Below are positions 54,123 through 64,000 of a stretch of DNA of 64,000 bases, in pieces. The DNA is from Rhodocollybia butyracea. Taxonomy: Eukaryota > Basidiomycota > Agaricomycetes > Agaricales > Omphalotaceae. The notes under the pieces were generated by a model. That model searched no databases. It was not told the origin of the DNA and worked only from the letters and a program-made list of their open reading frames with translations. Position 1 is the first letter of the stretch. The number at the start of each line of letters is the position of its first letter. The stretch lies in contig JADNRY010000224.1 in the NCBI GenBank assembly GCA_015501585.1, positions 36,003 to 100,002 of the forward strand, in the 5' to 3' direction. The translations under genes were made by a program, and so were the position numbers.

Positions 54123-55613
54123 ATGCATTTTGTGTACAATCGTCACACTCATCTTGCTGCTGGCGTTCTTGCCCCTTCTACTTCGGAGTTTGAGGAATCT
54201 ATGTCTGTCCCTGGCCTCGATAACTTCACGTCGACTGGACCTGCAAGGAATCTTATGCCAGAGCAAGTCATCAAAAAGGAAGAAGATATGTCTTCTCGCC
54301 CATCTGATGCGGACATGCCCAGCGTTCTGAACGACTATGGAGTCCCTTCCGAGATGGACTTTCCTGAGATGTCTCATCAAATCCGAGCAGAATTCCTTCA
54401 ACTTGCGACGTAAGTATTGTCTTAATCTGTCATCAACTAAGCTAACATTATTTTTTGCAGGAACATTGGAGAATTCTGTACTGCAGCCTTGGCTCAAACT
54501 GTCCACACTGTTCAACTGGCTCAGGAGGTCAAGTCATTGACGGGTCAGCGAAACGAGCTTGCCGAGAAAGAAGCGGCGTTGAACGCGTAAGTCTTTTGCT
54601 AATCCAGCTATTTCCCCACTTAATGTAGGTCTAGGCACATCCTCCTGCAAGAGATCAATGGAGACGAGACAGAGAAAGAGTACCAGGAGTCACAAGTGAC
54701 TAATGCTATTCTCATAGAGTATGTGATTCAATTGTTCTCCACTGTATTAGTCTAACGACTTTTAGCCAACTTGCACAAGTAACTGCTGAGCGAGATCAGG
54801 CCCTTAGGGAGTGTGAGAAGATGAAGCAGTAAGTAATTCGATTTTTTGAGTGCTTGTATGCGTTAAATTAGGACCGTTTCCCATAGGCACATGACTCTAC
54901 TCCTTTCTGCGCCCGTTCCACAGGTGTCTCGCAATAAACGTCTCCCAAATCGTAAGGAACGGCTAGCTGATGCTCGCACTTCCCGTTTCCGGCCTGGTGT
55001 CTATCCTACTGCGGATCCTCGTCTTTACAGGTGAGGAAAAATCGATGAATTAGGTACTTATACTCCTACTCTTGTTCTTGAATTCTAGTTTGCTCATAGT
55101 TACTTCACAGACTCTAAGGGGAGGTTGAATACTCCTGCTACTGGTGCTAATCTCGTTGCCCTGGGTCCTCCCCCAATTCCTCCCACTAAGGTTCGATTTT
55201 CTCGTGAGGACTTTGCTAAAGCGGTTATTGTTCAACACCGCAGTGATCTGGGGCCGTTTGTCCACTCGGTTGGGAAGAGCATCTATGCTATCCAGAGAGA
55301 AGTAGCGTCGACCTTAGTAGGTGATGCTAATAGCCCTGGGGGCCGCCTTCGTTTCTGGTTGCATACTGAATTGGGAAAGATTGTTGACATCATTCATGAT
55401 GCATTCCAACTTCGAGGGGATGTTATTCATGACCATCTGCCAACACTTTGCACAATTGTGGACCAAGCTTCGGCGGTGTCCCATTATGAGATTAAATACG
55501 GACCATGGGAGCGAGCAGGGAGTTGTTTTAAGGCTGTTGCCCCTGGAAGTATGTATATAGCACTTACCGCGCCAGTAGTAGATGGACAGGGTAATGATAG
55601 AGCTCAAGGATGA
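54123..55613 (+). CDS. Spliced antisense accessory gene of chromovirus B, unknown function
   Basis: Proposed exons are 54123-54409, 54461-54586, 54629-54718, 54766-54828, 54887-55030 and 55100-55613. The total is 1224 nt, exactly 408 codons with the stop (407 aa). All five introns (42-69 bp) begin GTAAGT, GTATGT or GTGAGG and end AG; several contain CTAAC-like branch sites. Residues ~100-190 look like a coiled coil (LAQEVKSLTGQRNELAEKEAAL..VTAERDQALRECEKM). The C-terminal ~160 residues (FSREDFAKAVIVQHRSDLGPFVHSVGKSIYAIQREV..WLHTELGKIVDIIHDAF) look globular. I recognise no family. It lies between pol and the 3' LTR and converges on pol. The reading frame is intact. Confidence 0.75.
54410..54460 (+). 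other. Intron 1 of the antisense gene (51 bp)
   Basis: Donor gtaagt, branch-like gctaac and acceptor ttttttgcag. It joins codon position 2 to 3 (Thr codon) and keeps the frame. It is the best-looking of the five introns. The others are 54587-54628, 54719-54765, 54829-54886 and 55031-55099. Confidence 0.75.
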
Positions 55614-55819
55614 GCTTATGTATTTTTTAATGTGTGTCTTTTCGTTTTTTCTTTCTTTTTATGCTATTTTTCTGATATTGCACTGCTAGGCTTTTGCTCA
55701 TAAGGGTCTACTGATCGATCTAGTAGTCCCACCAACCTTGTTTTGATTTTTTGTGTAATTATTTTTGTATGTTTCTGCGAAACAGTGTCAATATATGTTG
55801 TTCTCCCCCTTTCATATCT

Positions 55820-57637
55820 CTAGCCTTCCCAAGGCTTGTGTTGGGACTCCTGCTCCCATTCTCCATCCCTAAGTGTTGGTTTGTTTGGGTTTCGGTTATG
55901 GAACTCTTCAACTGCTTCCTGTGAATTTACCATGTTCACAATCGGTTCCCAGGTGTTATGTTCGGGTCCATACCCTTTCCATTTCACCAAGTACTTCAAT
56001 TTCCCATACCTTCTTCTACTGTTGAGAATACATTCCACCTCGTAATTTTCATCAAGGCCATCTACTTCGATTGGAGGAGGCGGAGGTGGGTTTCTACTTG
56101 CATAATATTCCTTTGGATGTGGAGTGAGTAAGTCAATGTGGAATACATCATGTATTCCTTGCATTGTTGGAGGTAACTCTAGCCTATATGCATGTGACGA
56201 GACCCTCTCAGAGATTTTAAATGGACCAAACCTCTTGTGGTCTAATTTTTTCGCTGGCCTCTTGGTTTCTACATTTTTTAAGTTCAGCCACACCTCCATA
56301 CCTACTTGAAATTTCTCCTCCGGTATCCCCCTTCTTTTTCGGTTTGAGTATTTAGCATACTGCTCATTGGATCGTGTAATTTCTCTTTTTAAATATTCGT
56401 TGATGCTATTCATATCCTTTGCCTTTAGGTGAGCAGCATGGTTTGGTACATTTTTTAAAGAAATGGTTAGACGAGGATGGAACCCCTTATTTGCAAAGAA
56501 TGGTGATATACCAGTGGCACCACTTGGGCTATTGTTATACACAAACTCTGCTAGAGGTAACCACTCCTCCCAATCATCTTGATCATAGTTTACAAACATC
56601 CTCAGGTATTGTTCCAGAGTCTGGTTGGTTCTTTCAGTTTGACCATCTGTTTGGGGATGGTAGGCTGTGGAAAAGCTCTGCTTTACATCTAACAGTTCAC
56701 ACAGTGCCTTCCAGAACTTGGAAACAAACAGGGTTCCTCGATCTGACACAATATCCATTGGTAGTCCATGTTTAGAGAATACATACTTAATGAACAACTT
56801 GGATAAATCCACTGCTGTGTCTGTGGTATGACAGGGCACAAAGATGGATTGCTTGGTTAACCTACAGACTACAACCATTATTGCATTGAAACCATTTGAT
56901 TCTGGTAATTCTACAATGTGATCCACAGATATTGAGGACCATGGTCTTTCTCCAATAGGTAGGTGTTTTAAAAATCCAAGTCGTCGCTGCCGAGAGCTTT
57001 TGGCCCTCATACATTCATGGCAACTGTTCACATACCTTTTAACATCACGTCCCATCCTTGGCCAGAAATAAGTCCTTTGAATTTGACTGATGGTTTTACG
57101 GATACCAGGATGTCCCCTTAGTTTGTGGTCATGATGGGCTTTCATAATTTCCATTCGGAGACTCCCATCATCAGGTACATACACTAGACCATTCCTTAAT
57201 AGAAGTTGATCTTCGTACTTCCATACTCCGGGGTCATCTGACTTGGCAATCTCCACAAACTTATTCCAAAAATAGTCTTTTTTGGACCTACGGATTTTGT
57301 TCAGGTCAGCCTCCTCATTCATGACAAGGGAAGCATTCAGCAGTTGTTCTGGTCGGATGAATACTTTATTATTCATACTGTTTGCTTTCTCTACTTCCCC
57401 TTTCTTGGGATATACATCTGATCTCCGTGTCAATGCATCTGGTTTCGCGCCAAGTCTACCGGGCCGGTAGTTAATTTGGAAATCAAATCCTGATAAGAAC
57501 TCAGACCAACGAGATTGTCGGCGCGTCAATTGTTTGGTGGTAGTGAACCACTGTAGATTGTTATGATCAGAGTATACTTCTACCTTGTACTTGGATCCTT
57601 CTAGGTATGCCCTCCATTGTTTTGAAAGACTCAACAA
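55820..57637 (-). pseudogene. pol: Gypsy B pol, second part: RNase H end, integrase, chromodomain
   Basis: A 605-codon frame. It holds the RNase H end (VEVYSDHNNLQWF), the zinc domain (HPGIRKTISQIQRTYFWPRM..CHECMRAK) and the integrase core with D in ISVDHIVELP, D in IVSDRGTLFVS and E in TDGQTERTNQ. A GPF-type domain (LDHKRFGPFKI) and a C-terminal chromodomain (YEVECILNSRRRYGKLKYLVKWKGY..NTWEP) follow. Chromodomains steer integration to modified histones. It is in another frame than the upstream pol part. The break lies near 57635 in an A run (tttcaaaacaatgg), consistent with a one-base insertion or a read error. Otherwise it looks intact. Confidence 0.93.
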
Positions 57638-59966
57638 TTGCTAACATCTCTTTGTCATAGATGTCGTAATTTAATTCTGCTGCAATCATACTACGTGCAA
57701 AGAATGCTACAGGATGGATCTCATTCAAAATCGGGTCAATTTGAGATATAATTGAAGCAACTGCAAAATCAGAAGCATCCGACTCTACAATGATCGGTAG
57801 TTCCGGATCAAAGTGTCGTAAAATTGGTGCTTCTGTGAATGCCTTCTTCAATAACTCAAATACTGAGGCACACCGATTGGACCATTCCCATTTAACGTCC
57901 TTTCCAAGTAATTTAGTGAGAGGCTTCACAATTCCTGAGAAATTGTCTATGAATCTCCGATAGAAATTAGCAAACCCCAAAAATGATTGTAAGTCTTTCA
58001 TGTTTTCTGGAGTTGGCCAACTTTGAATAGCTTCAACCTTCTTTGGATCCATAGAAATCCCTTTGGGTGAAACAATCATACCTAGGTACTCTACTGATGT
58101 CTGATGAAAATCACACTTTTCAGGTTTCACATGTAAGTCATGCTCTTCTAATCTTTGCAGTACTTGTCTTACATGTTCTTCATGGTCCTTCTCATTGTTT
58201 GAGAATATCAGTATATCATCAAGATAAACTACCACAAAGTTGTCCACCATGTCTCTGAATATATCGTTCATGAAGTATTGGAAATTTGCAGGTGCATTAG
58301 TTAATCCAAACGGCATGACTAAATACTCATAAGAACCATACCGAGTACGGAAGGCAGTTTTCCATTCATGGTTTTCTGCTATCCGTATATTGTTATATCC
58401 GACCCTGAGATCTAACTTGGTGAATATTTTTGCCTTTCCAAGTTGATCAATAAGGTTCCCAATCAAGGGTAATGGATATCGGTTTTTCTTTGTGAGTTTA
58501 TTCAATGCCCTATAGTCGACACACAACCGTAAACTCCCATCTTTCTTTTTTGCAAACAATACAGGAGCTCCAATTGGTGAACTTGATGCCCTAATAAATC
58601 CTTTATCCAGCATATCATCAATATATTCCTTGAGTGAGTGTAATTCAGTCTGCGACATGTTATATAATTTTCCTGGGGGTGGGAGCTGGTCATTTTCTGT
58701 TTCAATGTGCATATCATAGGGTCTATGCTGTGGCAATGTCTTTGCCTCTCCTGCTGCAAATGTTTTTGCAAACTCATGATATTGTTTTGGAACAAATTTC
58801 TCCAAAGACTCTTGGTCTTTTGACCCAGCTTCTACCCTGTTAGGTAGGGTATATCTCTTCTCCTCCTCTCCTGGCTTAGGCTTTGCCTCCTCCGCTTCTG
58901 CTTGTCTTGCTTGTTCCTCCTTCAACATTAGCTCTTCTTCATAGATGGTTCCATCTGGTTTGAGATGCAATGTGAAGGTTTCACAGCCAGATTGTGCAAG
59001 TTTTGCAAAGGTAGTGGCTCCCACCAGGCCAATCTTCCTCCCTCCTTCTGTATTTGCCCACCTGTCCTTCTTACCTTGATGCTTACCTTTTTTGGGATTT
59101 ATTTTACCTTTTGCCTCCTCCTTTTTTGGAGTTGTATCTATTGGTACCTTATTTTTTTCTCCTTTTACTTTCGTTTCTTTTTTATGTGGAGTTTTCTGTT
59201 GGGGTTTCGGATGTACTGGTACCTTGTTGATTTTCTCTGTGCTTTTGCTTATTTTTTCAGTACCTTCCTTCTGTCTTTGTCCTTGTTGTCTGTACATCTC
59301 TACCTCCTCTTCTCTCAACAGAAGTGGTTCCTCCAGTGTTAATTTTTTCTTTCTTTTCTCTTTTGTTATCTCTTCATCTTCCACTTCTTCTATTGTTGGA
59401 ACTGATCCATACTTACGGAATTTTTCCTTTGTCCGGGGTGTTGGTACCTTAGGGGTATTACCCTCAGGTATGTCCTTCACTCTGGCTCCTGAAAGTTGAA
59501 CTCCTTTTTCAAAAGATATTTTTAGGTTCTTCCAGTCAATTAAAGGATTCCATTCTCGCAACCATGGCAGCCCAAGCACAATGGGAGTGTCTGGATGAAG
59601 CTTAGTTACTAAAAAGGTAACATGTTGTACCTCTCCATTCTCTAATACAATGTTAGTTTTGAATTTATGTGTGATATTACCTGCAGAGGTATATTCCCCA
59701 TCAAACAGCTTCAGAGGGATTGGAATTCCCAACTGTTCCATTTTTTCTGGGTGGCTGTTTGCTAAGGCTATATCTATGAATGCTCTTGATGCTCCTGAGT
59801 CTATCAAGGCGAAATAAAAAGGTGAGTGTATCTGTTCAATTTTTACTGGTAAAATAAAAGCATCCTCGGATCGGGAATTAATTACAACACTTTCCACCCT
59901 ATTGGCTCTCAAAAATTCGGGATCATTGGAATCACTCCGACTTGTAAGCTCCCGAGGCTCTGGCAA
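57567..59966 (-). CDS. pol: Gypsy B pol, first part: protease, RT, RNase H start
   Basis: A 799-codon frame. A retropepsin with FALIDSGASRAFID stands near residue 60, followed by a long K/E-rich linker (residues ~190-380). The RT has YRALNKLTKKNRYPLPLI, FTKLDLRVGYNNIRI, VMPFGLTNAPANFQYFMND and the catalytic VVYLDDILIFS. RNase H then starts at IIVESDASDFAVA. It opens 9 bases after the gag stop in a different frame, so expression probably needs frameshifting or re-initiation. The last ~10 residues are aberrant because of the frame break near 57635. Confidence 0.92.
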   Translation of the reverse strand: MPEPRELTSRSDSNDPEFLRANRVESVVINSRSEDAFILPVKIEQIHSPFYFALIDSGASRAFIDIALANSHPEKMEQLGIPIPLKLFDGEYTSAGNITHKFKTNIVLENGEVQHVTFLVTKLHPDTPIVLGLPWLREWNPLIDWKNLKISFEKGVQLSGARVKDIPEGNTPKVPTPRTKEKFRKYGSVPTIEEVEDEEITKEKRKKKLTLEEPLLLREEEVEMYRQQGQRQKEGTEKISKSTEKINKVPVHPKPQQKTPHKKETKVKGEKNKVPIDTTPKKEEAKGKINPKKGKHQGKKDRWANTEGGRKIGLVGATTFAKLAQSGCETFTLHLKPDGTIYEEELMLKEEQARQAEAEEAKPKPGEEEKRYTLPNRVEAGSKDQESLEKFVPKQYHEFAKTFAAGEAKTLPQHRPYDMHIETENDQLPPPGKLYNMSQTELHSLKEYIDDMLDKGFIRASSSPIGAPVLFAKKKDGSLRLCVDYRALNKLTKKNRYPLPLIGNLIDQLGKAKIFTKLDLRVGYNNIRIAENHEWKTAFRTRYGSYEYLVMPFGLTNAPANFQYFMNDIFRDMVDNFVVVYLDDILIFSNNEKDHEEHVRQVLQRLEEHDLHVKPEKCDFHQTSVEYLGMIVSPKGISMDPKKVEAIQSWPTPENMKDLQSFLGFANFYRRFIDNFSGIVKPLTKLLGKDVKWEWSNRCASVFELLKKAFTEAPILRHFDPELPIIVESDASDFAVASIISQIDPILNEIHPVAFFARSMIAAELNYDIYDKEMLAIVESFKTMEGIPRRIQVQGRSIL

Positions 59967-59974
59967 GTCGGTGT

Positions 59975-61141
59975 TCAGTTTCCCGAACCTCCAGAATTTT
60001 CGCCAGTTTCATCTCCTACTGGCCCATTTAATACTGGATCAGAGATATGAATTGGGTGGTCAAACCCTTCAATTTCTACAAATAGATTTTCGGGGTCTTG
60101 GTCATCATTGTCATAGTCAATGAATGCGGCTCTGCCTATAGCCCCATTTCTATTTTTTCCACCTCGGAGATCATTGACATGGTCAAAATATTTATGTTCC
60201 GGGCTTTCACATAGTGCGCATACACCATCTTTCCAACGCTGATTCCATACTTCAGTTGGAACCCTAGGATATTCACTCCTTGGTTTCAATTCTTCTTTCA
60301 CTCCCCTTACTACCTCCTCACTTATCTCCTCACTTGTACTTATTTCCTCTGACATTGCACGCCGTCCGGTAGCCTGATTATCCCTCTGATAATTTCCGCT
60401 CCGGTTCCCAGGGCTAGGTCCAGCATTCCGAGATCCTGACCCCTGACCTGTAGGATGAGTGGTATTACCTGAGTTAGTGCTTACCATTTGGTCATTCCTT
60501 CTTGGAAAGGTGGATCCCACAGAGAGACCCATATCTGTAAAGGATTCTCTAACATTGTCCACTGCCATCAAGTGATCTGTCAGTTCTTCATAAGTGTTTG
60601 GTAGACCTCCACTTCTGTTGGTCAGTTTCTCGCGAAGATCTGATCTGATCTGCTTTATTAAGCGGAATCTCATGGCAGCATCATTGTATTCACATTTAGT
60701 GCTGAACTCCTCAAACCGTATGATATAATCTCCAAAGGTTTCATTTGTGCGTTGGTATGTCTTGTCCAATTTGGATTGTGCCGTTAATACTTCATCATAT
60801 AAACCAAATCGTTTACTAAAGGCTAATACAAAATGATCCCAGAATAGAAGTTCTGGCACATTGTTGCCTTGCTCCTCCCGCCGCATTAAATTCTGGTAAA
60901 ACGTATACGCAGAATCAATAAGGTAAGAAGTTGCAAACATTACTTTAGATTTATCAGCAGCATATATTGTGGGTTTTGCCTTGAACATTGTCAAGCACTT
61001 ATCCACAAACGGCCTCCATTTTGCACGGTTAGTACCCGAAAATTGTTCCGGCTTTGCAATATCAAGATTTGACTCATAATTGAGTGTACGTGTGAGCTCT
61101 CTATCTCTCTCACTCTCTCTTCGCCTTTGCTCATTTTCCAT
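59975..61141 (-). CDS. gag: Gypsy B gag: capsid and degenerate zinc knuckle
   Basis: A 388-codon frame. An R/E-rich N-terminal segment is followed by the Retrotrans_gag capsid (DIAKPEQFSGTNRAKWRPFVDKCLTMF..FWDHFVLAFSKRFG..YNDAAMRFRLIKQIRSDLREKL). After a G/N/S-rich linker comes CALCESPEHKYFD, which looks like a knuckle lacking its last Cys. The ATG used is probably internal, since an upstream frame (61188-61715) reads into it with a frame change. It is homologous by eye to the gag of the element at 21563-22327. Confidence 0.85.
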   Translation of the reverse strand: MENEQRRRESERDRELTRTLNYESNLDIAKPEQFSGTNRAKWRPFVDKCLTMFKAKPTIYAADKSKVMFATSYLIDSAYTFYQNLMRREEQGNNVPELLFWDHFVLAFSKRFGLYDEVLTAQSKLDKTYQRTNETFGDYIIRFEEFSTKCEYNDAAMRFRLIKQIRSDLREKLTNRSGGLPNTYEELTDHLMAVDNVRESFTDMGLSVGSTFPRRNDQMVSTNSGNTTHPTGQGSGSRNAGPSPGNRSGNYQRDNQATGRRAMSEEISTSEEISEEVVRGVKEELKPRSEYPRVPTEVWNQRWKDGVCALCESPEHKYFDHVNDLRGGKNRNGAIGRAAFIDYDNDDQDPENLFVEIEGFDHPIHISDPVLNGPVGDETGENSGGSGN

Positions 61142-63710
61142 TTCATGTGCATCTCGTGCATCTCTTCCATCTCTTCCATCACGCCCATCACGCCCATCCC
61201 TTCCATAGCCATAATAACCTCCTGGGGTCCTCCTGGGGGTCCATCAGGAGGTCCATTATATTGACCTCCTCCTTCCCCTCCATTATGATTTTCCCCATTC
61301 TCGAAATTATTACGGTCCGGTAAGTGACCCTCTTGGTTCTGGCCCTCATCCCTGAATCTCCATAGATCCCACTTGGAGGATCATTGGGTTGATCAGGAGG
61401 TCCACCATCACCACTACTTTGCATCATTTGAGTGTTTCTCACAATGTTTTTTCCTTTTCCAGGAATGTTAGGATAACTACTCCTAAATTGTAGTGTTGAT
61501 GGCCCAGGTCCAGCTTGAGCATTGAGGTAAGGGTTGGCCCCTAGGGGCGCTCTTGGCATTCTCCCACCATACCCAACATAAGTGGAATTAAATTCCACCT
61601 CTGTTGTTCCTATCTCTTCTTCCCATGACTCACCTTCTTGACCTACAGCTCTTGTATCATTAAATTGGGATCTGTTCCTACTGCTGGTTACTCCTGAGGT
61701 CTGCATATTCCTCATACTTCCATGGTTATGTGGATTGGGTTGTCCCGGAAATTCTGGAGATGCATACTCTGGAGTGCCTGGCCCACGAGGTGGTGGGGGG
61801 CGGTGGATTAATTTCCACTTGGCTCCAAGTACAGGTTTGCCGGGAATTTCCAGCGGCCACCAACCTTCGTGTTACCATTCCACATCAATTTCACAATTGA
61901 TGTGTTAGACCATAGAGTATCTTGTTCTCCTTCTGTTCTCAAGGTTCATGATACCTGACGTGTAATCATGTCCACTACTGGAACATCCATACTTACCCCT
62001 TGTGATGGTCCAATAATTGAATTTGAGTGAGAACTAAATGGTTCCCCAGTGGAGATGAGATGTCATGGAGTCAGAAGATATTACTATAGGAGCCCTATTA
62101 AATGGGGTTGGGAAGTTGAGCAGCTACATTCCTGCCCCTTCCTATTCCACTTGTGTTTTGGGTCCTAGTACTCTTCTATTCTGAGGTTCCACTACAACTA
62201 CTTCCTAGATTCCCTATTCTCAGTTCTCCTATCATTTGAGTGCATAGAAGAATCTGAAAAAGTGACAGTGTGCGCCGGGAATCTGCGGTCTGGGTTTGCC
62301 AAGTATGATTCGAGAATATCACTTACCGCTAATTGTACGGATTCAAGATTTTCTGCGGATTGATGTACACGATCCGGATTTCCGAAATAGGTACCTAAGA
62401 TTTCACTTACTGCTGTACGTACCGAATCAGATCCAGTACTTCTCCTTATTATAGGATATACTATCTCGTCAATTCCTGTACTTACAGACTCTGACCTAGG
62501 TTGCTCAGATAAGGGGGGATTTAGTACAGGTTGAACCTGTTGTGAACGGCTACCCCCGGAACTAGAATGAGAATTTGTCCTTGGGCTACCTGGTAGCTCA
62601 TAAAACCCTCGTAATTCAGGGCGGTTAGCATATTCCGTAAGTCTTATAACCTCATCCCTAATTCCCCTCCTTTCTAATGCTAATGCAACTTCAGAGTCTA
62701 AGTTGTTGGGATTTGCAGTGGTGATTAATAAAAATCTACGGATCCACCCTTCTACTGAATCGTCACCATTCTGTGATGATATTCCAATTCAATAAAGTAA
62801 TTCCCTACAACTTTCACCTAAAGCAACTAACTGATCTCGATGAACCCGTGCAATTTCAACTTGGTCACTACTCTGTACAGATGCCCTTCTATGGTAATTT
62901 GGTGGAGGTGTCTGATAATTTGTCCAACTATTCCCTTGCATTGCATGCGTAGGAGCAGGTTGAGTTAAAATCGACGGTCCAATTACTGTAGCAGGTTCTG
63001 TTGATGGTACGTTAAAACTTGGGGTATATTTTCTCTGTTAGTTACTTGTGGGTGTGGTGTTCTTAATGGACTTTCGCCCACAATAGCTCTAAACTGATCG
63101 CGATACCATGTGAATCGGTTTGAAGGAGTTTCCGGAGTTTCCTGCCTCCTCATAGTGGGTCCCACTATTGAGTTAAGAGACGGAAAATGTTTGAGTCTCC
63201 TGTTCGACTTGGTAATGGAGTCACGGACTGTTGTTCAGCTGATGTGTGATAAAATAAATTTGGGCTACCGCTGTGCTCTGGTAGCTCACCATACCCTTCC
63301 AACTCTTCTGTCAATCTATCCAATCTACTTGGACCCATATCCAACGGTGATCTTGGACCATGAGTGCTAGCATAATGCCATCCCTCAGTTGCCAAGTTAG
63401 TTGTTGGTCTCACAGGTGAAGGTGTCCAATTAGACTGCATTGGATTATTAGGACGAGCCACAGGGTAGATGCGGGACGTCTCGGAACATGTGACGGAGTA
63501 TTTGGGTATACATTACGGGCATAGCACCTAGTGTTCTTCCTCCCTCTGGAAAAGAAGGTTGACTGGGTGCTTGGTTAGAATTGTTAATAGAATTACTATC
63601 ATTTGCCATAAGACGATTTGAACCAGGGGTACGAGTGTAAAAAGAAGCTTGGTATCTGTGGTATTTCGCTCGTTAGTAGTACTCGCACCAGTAACAGTTC
63701 TAGTAGACAT
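61142..63710 (-). pseudogene. gag: Gypsy B gag N-terminal leader, frameshifted
   Basis: Several minus-strand frames appear to be pieces of one P/G/Q-rich leader: 63528-63710 (MSTRTVTGASTTNERN..), 63165-63461, 62983-63165 and 61188-61715 (GEQ/GGPPDQPNDPPSG..). They change frame repeatedly and parts of 61720-62980 have stops in all frames. Either the leader is decaying faster than pol or introns are present. ATG 63710 lies just inside the 5' LTR and is a likely translation start. Confidence 0.5.
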
Positions 63711-63740
63711 TTTCTAGTCACAGCTTTAGTCTCTATATTA

Positions 63741-64000
63741 TGTCAAGTCTCGAACAAAGAGGCTTGTTAACCAGTCATATTTAGCTAATACTTCCGATCT
63801 AACAGATTCGGGGGCTGCTCGGTAGAAATGCTTACAAGAACCTAAATGTTACGGTGTTTTGGGGGTATCTTTGTATAGAGTTGGTGTGCACTATACGGGT
63901 ATTGGTGACAATAAGCGTCGGGAATACGTACCTTCAATATCCTTGATATTAAAGTGAGTCTTGCTGTATTCACTCAGTAGATAATTCCTCAGGTGTTGTT
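63741..64000 (-). repeat. Gypsy B 5' LTR, cut by the window end
   Basis: The sequence from TGTCAAGTCTCGAAC matches 52814 onward for all 260 visible bases except one substitution (gtcg/gtca context near 63777), one extra G and one missing T. The minus-strand sequence just inside it (taatatagagactaaagctg) should contain the primer-binding site, but I could not match it to a tRNA end. Confidence 0.93.

Larger units (their letters stand above)
52814..64000 (-). mobile_element. Gypsy chromovirus B, nearly complete, running off the window
   Basis: A minus-strand Ty3/gypsy element: 3' LTR 52814-53492, then an antisense accessory gene, pol 55820-59966, gag 59975-63710, and 5' LTR from 63741 to beyond the window. 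Over the 260 bp shared with the visible 5' LTR I count one substitution and two single-base indels, which points to recent insertion. The internal region is about 10.25 kb, long for a gypsy element because of the extra gene and a long gag leader. Its left flank is ctggtgat; the right duplication is outside the window. Confidence 0.93.

Overview
This window is a repeat-dense, heterochromatin-like stretch of a filamentous fungal genome, most likely a mushroom-forming basidiomycete (Agaricomycetes). The evidence is the element set: a chromodomain Ty3/gypsy chromovirus, Ty1/copia, a LINE with endonuclease, RT and RNase H, and many hAT-like MITEs. Further support comes from ~45-70 bp GT-AG introns and from degraded gene families that I recall as multicopy orphans of mushrooms. 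I see no convincing single-copy host gene, no rRNA or tRNA, and nothing bacterial. Almost everything is a transposon nested in another transposon, and most coding regions carry stops or frameshifts.

Layout. 1-2560: a satellite of 151-157 bp monomers, reverse oriented on the left and forward on the right, split by a 584 bp hAT-type MITE with 8 bp target duplications. 2785-3030: a 39 bp minisatellite. 3599-4551: two nested hAT-type MITEs. 4544-17411: a 5'-truncated gypsy element (A) with broken gag and pol. Its pol is split by ~5.2 kb that contains a near-perfect 4.65 kb palindrome (9168-13816). Its ~1.7 kb 3' LTR is split by another MITE (15964-16612). 17412-~28900: a LINE, interrupted by a gag-only LTR element (21411-24896, TSD CTGTG) and by an unidentified 931 bp insert flanked by a 10 bp repeat. 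30990-33900: the 3' end of a copia element, interrupted by two solo LTRs and one or two MITEs, all but one with clean target duplications. 35097-35843: a TIR element with possible TA duplication. 36240-37140: a 160 bp tandem array.

37238-51925 is a minus-strand copia element split inside its reverse transcriptase by a 12.15 kb unit (38488/38502-50652) with ~430 bp terminal inverted repeats. The unit carries no recognisable transposase. It carries a degraded WD40 gene, two opposed copies of an orphan family with a KPxGExGRPG motif, and a coiled-coil/WWG-type orphan gene. 52814 to the window end is a nearly complete gypsy chromovirus (B) on the minus strand, whose two LTRs differ at three positions over the 260 bp visible.

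The most interesting item is a six-exon plus-strand gene (54123-55613, 407 aa) inside chromovirus B, between the end of pol and the 3' LTR and antisense to gag-pol. Its exons join in frame at five GT-AG introns, a TATA-like box lies upstream, and the product (central coiled coil plus a conserved-looking C-terminal domain) is not one I recognise. Second is the 12 kb TIR unit as a candidate cargo-carrying DNA transposon. Third is the fresh palindrome, which appears to have duplicated part of its host element as well as the inserted repeat.
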